From positions 204,559 to 268,558 of the forward strand of contig ML986603.1 in the NCBI GenBank assembly GCA_010094045.1: DNA of 64,000 nt, in the 5' to 3' direction. The DNA comes from Lojkania enalia (taxonomy: Eukaryota > Ascomycota > Dothideomycetes > Pleosporales). A program made the position numbers and the translations under genes. Each line of letters opens with the position of its first letter. Within the stretch, counting starts at the first letter, position 1. Under the pieces are notes generated by a model. The model was not told the DNA's origin and did not search any database. It saw only the letters and a program-made list of their open reading frames with translations. This document shows, piece by piece, positions 58,056 through 64,000 of this stretch.

Positions 58056-60413
58056 TTATGCTTGTTTGAGCGGCCTCTTCTCACTCATCCAAAATCGCGG
58101 CGTGGAAGGAGATTTGGGAGATTTCAGAGACTTCGGCTCTGCTGACTCCTTAAATCGTTCTTCTTGCTCGGCTTTCTCCAAAATATCTTTAACGAGGTTT
58201 CTGAAACCGACTGATTCTTTTCGTATCTCAATATTCAAAAAAGCATTGCTCACTGGAGGCAATCCCCTTGTAGCAAACAGAACATCCGACACTTTCAGGC
58301 CGCACGTATTTCTGAATTGCAGCTTCTTGAAACTAATGGCAATCCCTTCAAAGAAGGCGAAACTTTCTCTGGTTTGGGGAATGCGACACATGATGGTCGA
58401 ACCGCGTACCTTATATTCGATACCAAGCTGTTGAAGTCCAGTTTCTACTGCGTGAAAGAGCCATGGGCTGCGTCTCTTGGTAACGTAGTGGAGCGCTTTC
58501 GATTGCCCTAATCCGATTGTTGGAAGGTTATTGTATGGGAATCCTTCGGTGACCAAAGTGCGGTCTCCCAGCGAACTAGACATAGCACGTTGTAGGCTAA
58601 TGGCATCGAACGGCGAGAAGATAGGATCCCATTGCAATGGCCATGCACTTGGAGAGATTAGTGGCTGCACCAAAAATGTTTCGCCAAGCTTCCAATCAGT
58701 GCGCGGTCGGTAAGACTTAGGATTGGTTTTTGTAACTTCTCCTTGAGATGACCAATGGGCTGTCTGAGCAGTTGATGTGAACAGCTTCATTCTCTGTTGA
58801 ATGGATGCCACAAGATTGGACTTCTCAACTGCATGCGTATTCATAAAAATGTCAGTAGGATCAGTGTTACATCTAGAGAACGTGAATGACAAGATAGTGA
58901 GAGCTTCGAGTCGATAATTGAGGAAGTAAAGCTCCTCATAGACACGGCGAGTGAGGTCGCGGGCAATTCCATAGCGAGCAATGAGTCCGTCCAGAGCTAC
59001 TGCCCATGCCAAGGCCGCATTTTCGGGTTGATTGAGCTGAAGGCAAGCATCCCCAAGCCAACGTGCTGCAGCAATATCGCCATCGTCGGTGTTGGTGCCG
59101 GTAAGATATATACCATTAAAGGATTCTTCGAATAGGGCTTTGGCTTTTGAGAAGTTCCCGGAAAATGAAGCACACACCCCTATAAGATATCGTAGAAGCC
59201 TACGCTCAGGTTGATCAATGTGACCATTGATCACAATGGTCTCACCCCGCTCGACGGCTGCTAATTGACTCTCCAGAAGAATTTGGGCGGATGCGAACTC
59301 TCGATTGTTCCAAGCTTGCACAATTTCCTGTGCCGTAGAGCGAAGTGTTTCACCCGAGGATGCGTCCAGTTGTTCGTATGGCTGTAAATCAGTAATCGTG
59401 CGTTCAGGAATTCCTCGAGGAACGATCGAGGAATATCTGCTGGTTTGTAGAGGCTGGTAGTCTGGTATGGCTGCTGTATTATGTGCATTGATATTTGTAT
59501 CTCTAGATATTGCCTCTTCGGGGGTTAATTGGGACGGAGATGACATAGCTTGGCTCGTCGACCTTAAACGAGGAACATGATTTGTAGAATGATTAATTTC
59601 CCGCACAGGTATTGACGATATATCCGGATGAATGTCTGTCGAATGAATAGAAAGTGCATCGGTAAAGTCTCGCGACATCGTGAAGTATGGTTCTTCGGTC
59701 CGTTCGGCTTGTGCCTCCATCAACCTCCCTTGATTCACAGCCCTAACAAACCAGTCCGTGATAAATTCGCGGTAATTCAAGGCATCTTGCGGAGAGATAC
59801 CAACATCTTCTAAGTCTCGGATTATCTGTGACCAGGCAGCATCATCATCTTCCTCATCCTCATCATTCGCTACTCCAGATGTGATTCTTTCTACCGATGC
59901 CAAGCTCTCTTCGCGATGACCGCCCTTGTAGTCCTGCTCTAGCCTTCCCAGCGCTTCCAGAATGAGGACTTGGTTGTCATGTATCAAGGATGTATAGAAG
60001 CTATTGAGCATTACCACGGTCGAAGTCAGCTTGTCTCTTAGCGATCTTGATCTATCGGGATCCCATTTTAATCTGTCCCAAGTTCTCTTGCTCTTCGTAT
60101 CCAGGGTGTTGTAATGGTTAAGTATCTGGTCAAGTTCTGAGAGTACCTTAATACTCGCTTCATACACATCAAAAAGTGCTTTTTGCTTGTTCTCAGGTAT
60201 GCTTTGGTTTTCCACCTTATCTGCAACATCTTGAAGTATATTTGTCAAGGAGCGAGCCTCGCCCGTTAGAGCTCTGTATTCTCCCGGACTATCACGGCCT
60301 AGATGGTGTAAGTACTCTTCACCTATAGACACCCGAGACTGACAGTTCTTGTATACCCGAGTGGCGAGCTCGCAGACCTTCAAGACGTCCCCAATCGAAA
60401 CGCCAAAGGACAT
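58056..60413 (-). CDS. Protein with fungal STAND-type N-terminal helical domain and TPR-like middle (785 aa)
   Basis: Single-exon gene starting MSFGVSIGDVLKVCELATRV. The first ~160 residues match the pattern of the helical N-terminal domain found in fungal STAND/NLR-like proteins: EARSLTNILQDVADKVENQ, ILNHYNTLDTKSKRTWDRLK and VMLNSFYTSLIHDNQVLIL. An acidic run (DEDEEDDDAAWS) follows. Residues ~360-520 show repeated helix pairs with alanine spacing (ALFEESFNGIYLTGTNTDDG; WLGDACLQLNQPENAALAWA), suggestive of TPR-type repeats. No NACHT/NB-ARC P-loop was found. The C-terminus has a basic, Ser/Pro-rich tail (SLKSPKSPSTPRFW). It is divergently paired with a HET-domain gene. Function is unknown; a role in immunity-like signalling is inference. 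Confidence 0.75.
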   Translation of the reverse strand: MSFGVSIGDVLKVCELATRVYKNCQSRVSIGEEYLHHLGRDSPGEYRALTGEARSLTNILQDVADKVENQSIPENKQKALFDVYEASIKVLSELDQILNHYNTLDTKSKRTWDRLKWDPDRSRSLRDKLTSTVVMLNSFYTSLIHDNQVLILEALGRLEQDYKGGHREESLASVERITSGVANDEDEEDDDAAWSQIIRDLEDVGISPQDALNYREFITDWFVRAVNQGRLMEAQAERTEEPYFTMSRDFTDALSIHSTDIHPDISSIPVREINHSTNHVPRLRSTSQAMSSPSQLTPEEAISRDTNINAHNTAAIPDYQPLQTSRYSSIVPRGIPERTITDLQPYEQLDASSGETLRSTAQEIVQAWNNREFASAQILLESQLAAVERGETIVINGHIDQPERRLLRYLIGVCASFSGNFSKAKALFEESFNGIYLTGTNTDDGDIAAARWLGDACLQLNQPENAALAWAVALDGLIARYGIARDLTRRVYEELYFLNYRLEALTILSFTFSRCNTDPTDIFMNTHAVEKSNLVASIQQRMKLFTSTAQTAHWSSQGEVTKTNPKSYRPRTDWKLGETFLVQPLISPSAWPLQWDPIFSPFDAISLQRAMSSSLGDRTLVTEGFPYNNLPTIGLGQSKALHYVTKRRSPWLFHAVETGLQQLGIEYKVRGSTIMCRIPQTRESFAFFEGIAISFKKLQFRNTCGLKVSDVLFATRGLPPVSNAFLNIEIRKESVGFRNLVKDILEKAEQEERFKESAEPKSLKSPKSPSTPRFWMSEKRPLKQA

Positions 60414-61172
60414 GGTGGGGTTGTGTACAGCTTATCGCCTATGCGTTAAAAGCTAACCGTCGGTATAAATTGTGAGCGTGCCGGTGTCTGACGGATGAAA
60501 TCAACCAGGAAAGGAAGGTTTCAATCGCGCTCCATGATTATTCAGGTGATGAGATGGACAAGGCTGCAGAATTCGTGATGTCGATCATGCGACTGGGGCT
60601 TTGCCCTGCACGACGCTCCGCCTCACTCTAGGCATTTGTATTTCACCAGCGCACTCCTCAGAGTTATAGCATATAGACGTAGGATGACCGGTTAAATGTG
60701 ACATAATGCCATCTGCGTTGTACATCAAAAGAATTATAACATTCAGATGCTGAAATATAACAATAGATTACTAGGCGTTCTCTCAACTCGACAAACGCTA
60801 AACCGGACTTGAACCGAGTCTTTAATAACCCTGTTATCACCAAATGACAGCGTAATATTTTTATTACCATTCTCACGTCTCAATATGACTACTTGCAGCT
60901 CTACGGAAGGGCAGAGCCCCTACTTCCCTAGTATTCTACAACTCGGCCATCATTTAATACGAGTAATTCAATCGCGCCTCTGGAAACTACATTTCCTGTA
61001 TCAGGCGAGTCGCACGATTATCCAGAGCAAGTCGAGAAATGATCTTCCGGTGGATGCGAGACCTGGAATCTACCGATAGGGGAATGCTCAGCCTCCTGCC
61101 TCACCTTGAACATAACATCTTTACAGCCAACGATGAAGTCTGATTTTCAATTCTTTTCGCTCCAAATTTGCT
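60414..61172. promoter_or_regulatory. Divergent region, STAND-like gene / HET gene
   Basis: 759 bp between opposing starts, AT-rich in the middle. If the pair is co-regulated, the shared control sites lie here. None can be named. Confidence 0.45.
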
Positions 61173-63410
61173 ATGTCCCTGTCTTCAAATAAACTGCTCG
61201 CCTTGCATAGGCGCATCAAGAGTGACAATCCGAAGTCATCCGACAAGCTAGTCGTTCCGCCGTCGTACAACGATGACCTTCTGCTGCCTAGCCCTCAGCC
61301 TCCAACATATCTGCAACCGGAGCTGTGCAACATTTGTCGAGAGATTGATTTGTTAAAGGTTGCAGACGGTCGATTGACCTACAGGAATTTCTATCTCAAC
61401 CCCAAAGATCAACAATGCGTTCTCTGCGACATCATCCTGCATTATTTACAGCTGCTCTCGAAGACCGTAGCGCAACGGCTGTCATTCCATATGCAGGGCA
61501 TTCGAATATATGTCGAATATCGAGTGCTCAATGTTTACTGCAGCAATATTCGAGTTCCCCTGGGGAAGATCTCGGTTTCTAGGTCACGAATGGAAACGCC
61601 AGGCCCATTCCCGGCAATCTCTACAACTAGCCTCTCGCGAGGCAAATTCATGATAGAACCTTCTCAGTTGGACATGAAGTTGGCTGAGAAATGGCTTCAT
61701 GATTGTGCTACCAACCATCAAAATTGCAACATTCAAAAAACTGAGCTGCTCGAAATCTACCTTATTGATGTAGTCCATCGGCGGATTGTACCCAAGAAGT
61801 CGGACGCACGATACCTTGCGCTGAGCTATGTATGGGGTGGTGCCAACACCTTCCATCTGACTAAGTCTAACTTCGAGGTTTTGCGGCAACCTGGATCTCT
61901 AATGGAATACTTCCCCCATATCCCACAGGTCGTCCGGGATGCAATGCGCTTTACGGATCAACTCAATGTGCAATATCTCTGGTGTGACTCGCTCTGCATA
62001 ATACAAGATGACCCGATTCATCGAGATCCCCAGATAACGCATATGAACACTGTCTACCGGCACGCTTTCGCGACAGTAGTTGCAATGTCCGGGCAATCAG
62101 CTGACGACCGTTTACCTGGTCTTAGTCTAGGAAGTCGGAGCTCCCTGCAGCCTATTCGATTGCATAGAGGTGTTGATCTAGAGCCTCTCCCGCCTAGCCT
62201 AGAACTTGCCATGCTTTCTTCTCAGTACGAAAGCCGTGCTTGGACATATCAAGAAAGGATCCTGTCGGCAAGATGTCTGTATTTTACCCATAGTCAACTA
62301 TACTTTCAGTGCCGCTCAAGCCTTCGATCCGAGAATGGAGAGTCGATACACTACGTGAAGAGACATTTAGTCAACCCGCTACTGGAATTTGAGACACGCC
62401 CACATACGGCACTGGACTACTTCTGGCTGGACTTCTTTCGATGCTATGACCTCGTTGTACGAACATACACGCAACGGCATCTATCCCATCAGTATGACAA
62501 GCTACGAGCATTCTCGGGTATATCGACAATGTTCGAGGAATCTCGAGCCGGGGCCTTCCAATATGGGCTGCCAGAAGCAGTTCTCGATCTTGTCCTCCTT
62601 TGGATCCCCTGCGGGCAGATTACGCGAGTGTCTTCGAAGAAATATGATCCGTCATCATGCCGTGACTATATCCCGAGCTGGTCATGGGCCGGATGGGATG
62701 GACCCGTAGAACATATGAGCCACCAGCAAGACTCAAGCCCTCTTGAGAGCTCAGCCGATATCGAGCTGCCGAACCTCAAATCTGAGATATCAGCATTTCG
62801 AGTTGAGAACGGTGAGAAAGCAACAGTTCGCTCGATTAGGAGGTCCATCGGAGTACCATATCAGATCGTTACATATCCAGCTGAAACTTATGAGCAGCCT
62901 ATCCAATCGGAGACAATAATCTCTGGTCCAGAGCTTTGTTTCTCAGCTGAAGCAATAAGCGTGCAGGACTTTCACCTTAGAGAATTCGAGCAGTACACAA
63001 TAAGCCCGCCTGGCCAATATGCCGATGTCCATGCGTTCGATCTCCCAGTAGTCAGCCATCACAACAAACTCAGGACGGAAGTGTGTAACAGTGCCGAAAG
63101 GTGCGTAGGATTGCTTATGGATTCGAAGTCGAATTGCTCCTGGCCAGCCAACAGCGCGCAATTCGAGTTCATCTTGCTTTCCCGAACAAAAGCAAGCATC
63201 ATGAACGGCGAAAAGGGTATTAGGACTTCCTCCGGGTCATTCTTCTCGTCGGTAACGGGGGACTTGGAAGACGACTGGAGTGTTCTGAATGTGATGCTTA
63301 TTCGGTGGACAAACCGTGGTCGTCATGCGGAACGGGTTGCAGTGGGTACGATGATTGAATCTGCTTGGAACGTAGCGGGACCTTTCAAAAAGTTGATTCG
63401 ATTGATATGA
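61173..63410 (+). CDS. HET-domain (heterokaryon incompatibility-type) protein (745 aa)
   Basis: The HET domain is a Toll/TIR-like fold found in fungal allorecognition proteins, whose activation often triggers compartment death (established knowledge). Its core motifs are clear from residue ~210: RYLALSYVWGGANTFHLTKS, VVRDAMRFTDQLNVQYLWCD, SLCIIQDDPIHRD and MNTVYRHAFATVVAMSG. The N-terminus has a Cys-rich segment (ELCNICREIDLL, QQCVLCDIILHY) that may be a zinc-binding patch. The middle shows YESRAWTYQERILSAR and LYFTHSQLYFQCRS, both standard in this family. There are no C-terminal WD or TPR repeats. Single exon, complete. The next gene starts 216 bp downstream on the same strand. Confidence 0.92.
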   Translation: MSLSSNKLLALHRRIKSDNPKSSDKLVVPPSYNDDLLLPSPQPPTYLQPELCNICREIDLLKVADGRLTYRNFYLNPKDQQCVLCDIILHYLQLLSKTVAQRLSFHMQGIRIYVEYRVLNVYCSNIRVPLGKISVSRSRMETPGPFPAISTTSLSRGKFMIEPSQLDMKLAEKWLHDCATNHQNCNIQKTELLEIYLIDVVHRRIVPKKSDARYLALSYVWGGANTFHLTKSNFEVLRQPGSLMEYFPHIPQVVRDAMRFTDQLNVQYLWCDSLCIIQDDPIHRDPQITHMNTVYRHAFATVVAMSGQSADDRLPGLSLGSRSSLQPIRLHRGVDLEPLPPSLELAMLSSQYESRAWTYQERILSARCLYFTHSQLYFQCRSSLRSENGESIHYVKRHLVNPLLEFETRPHTALDYFWLDFFRCYDLVVRTYTQRHLSHQYDKLRAFSGISTMFEESRAGAFQYGLPEAVLDLVLLWIPCGQITRVSSKKYDPSSCRDYIPSWSWAGWDGPVEHMSHQQDSSPLESSADIELPNLKSEISAFRVENGEKATVRSIRRSIGVPYQIVTYPAETYEQPIQSETIISGPELCFSAEAISVQDFHLREFEQYTISPPGQYADVHAFDLPVVSHHNKLRTEVCNSAERCVGLLMDSKSNCSWPANSAQFEFILLSRTKASIMNGEKGIRTSSGSFFSSVTGDLEDDWSVLNVMLIRWTNRGRHAERVAVGTMIESAWNVAGPFKKLIRLI

Positions 63411-63626
63411 TAATGGTCACTTGGGTAAATGAGATGCTATTTCCTGCTCGTTTTACACCAGCCGGTCTAGACCTTGCGTAGTGCGTGCGACCCGCCCTGC
63501 ATGATCCCTGCATTCACAATGCGGCCCCTTATCGATAAAGCGTAAATGTTCGCCCGATCTTCACCCCCCTTGGGCGCATGTAAACATCTCTCCTCTCCCT
63601 CGCTATCCTAACCGACTCCTCCAAAA

Positions 63627-64000
63627 ATGGCTCGAATACTTCGTCTCTCACTTAGCGTTATCCTCCTCTCCCTAGCCCCCAATGTCTCCGCGCACGAGGG
63701 TTCCCACGAGCAAATCGTAGTCGCCGCCGACGCAGATTGGGCAACGCGACATATGGCCGGTAAATCCACCTCCTGGCCCCTCCAACTCAATTCCCCAAAA
63801 AGGAAGGGAAAAAGGGAAAGAGAAATTTGCCTACTAATCGATTCTAACAGAGGAACACCACATCTCCACCTTCGACGCCTCTACCTTCTTCTCCCTACAC
63901 GACTACGACTCTCTCGGCCTCTGGTCCCCCGCCGACATCCGCCGCACCTACGGCCTCTCCGACCCCTCCACTGCCCACATCTCCGAGGCCGAAAAAACCC
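63627..64000 (+). CDS. Ssp120-like secretory EF-hand protein, 5' part only
   Basis: Truncated by the window edge. The protein begins with a signal peptide (MARILRLSLSVILLSLAPNV, likely cut after Ala-22) and continues HEGSHEQIVVAADADWATRH. One intron (63760-63850) lies within the codon after HMA. Exon 2 reads EEHHISTFDASTFFSLHDYD and LWSPADIRRTYGL, an EF-hand-like start typical of fungal Ssp120/nucleobindin-related proteins of the secretory pathway (family knowledge). These bind Ca2+ and cycle with cargo-receptor complexes in yeast. The frame is open to the window end. Confidence 0.82.
   Translation, partial: MARILRLSLSVILLSLAPNVSAHEGSHEQIVVAADADWATRHMAGKSTSWPLQLNSPKRKGKREREICLLIDSNRGTPHLHLRRLYLLLPTRLRLSRPLVPRRHPPHLRPLRPLHCPHLRGRKN

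Noticed and set aside
54786..64000. Secondary-metabolite or effector gene cluster at the right end
   Set aside because: AA9, HET and EF-hand proteins are present but no backbone synthase, transporter or tailoring enzyme.

Overview
The window looks like chromosomal DNA of a filamentous ascomycete (Pezizomycotina). The genes have short GT-AG introns, mostly 44-60 nt, and lie on both strands. The families present are typical of moulds: a Zn2Cys6 regulator, an AA9 lytic polysaccharide monooxygenase (LPMO), a HET-domain protein, a Kei1-type sphingolipid protein and F-box proteins. The class cannot be fixed from sequence alone. All splice models were read by eye from frame, splice sites and family similarity. 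In most multi-exon genes the exon lengths sum to a multiple of three.

Layout. 0.5-7.1 kb: an acidic nuclear-type protein (-), an unrecognised coiled-coil/acidic protein (-), a GC-rich stretch with two 9-bp minisatellites, and a frameshifted FMN-binding pyridoxamine-oxidase-like gene (+). 7.1-10.9 kb: no convincing gene. 10.9-25.4 kb: a dense housekeeping block with DNA polymerase delta subunit 3 (-) head to head with tubulin cofactor D (+), an F-box protein (-), the U5 snRNP protein Dim1 (+), and Sec1 (-) head to head with the mitochondrial RNA helicase Suv3 (+). 25.7-32.8 kb: a broken short-chain dehydrogenase (-), Kei1 (+), a long gene-poor gap and a vacuolar Ca2+/H+ exchanger (+). 34.1-42.0 kb: a SNF2/RING ATPase (+) and a nirA-like Zn2Cys6 factor (+). 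42.6-51.4 kb: a run of minus-strand genes, namely a large disordered protein, Rad18, the NEDD8 E1 regulatory subunit and an M20 amidohydrolase. 52.0-56.4 kb: ribose-5-phosphate isomerase (+), an F-box-like protein (-) and an AA9 LPMO (-). 58.1-64.0 kb: a divergent pair of a STAND-N-terminus-like protein (-) and a HET-domain protein (+), then the start of an Ssp120-like EF-hand secretory protein running off the window.

How the genes relate. Most are unlinked housekeeping functions. Two groupings stand out. Rad18, a Rad5/Uls1-like SNF2-RING protein and the Pol32/POLD3 subunit, all linked to post-replication repair, lie within 37 kb. The divergent STAND-like/HET pair at 58-63 kb has the architecture expected of a fungal self/non-self or cell-death locus and is the best candidate here for an undescribed system. 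Three genes carry single-base frame disruptions at or beside short homopolymers, and one of these also has a lost splice donor. They are either decaying genes or uncorrected assembly indels.
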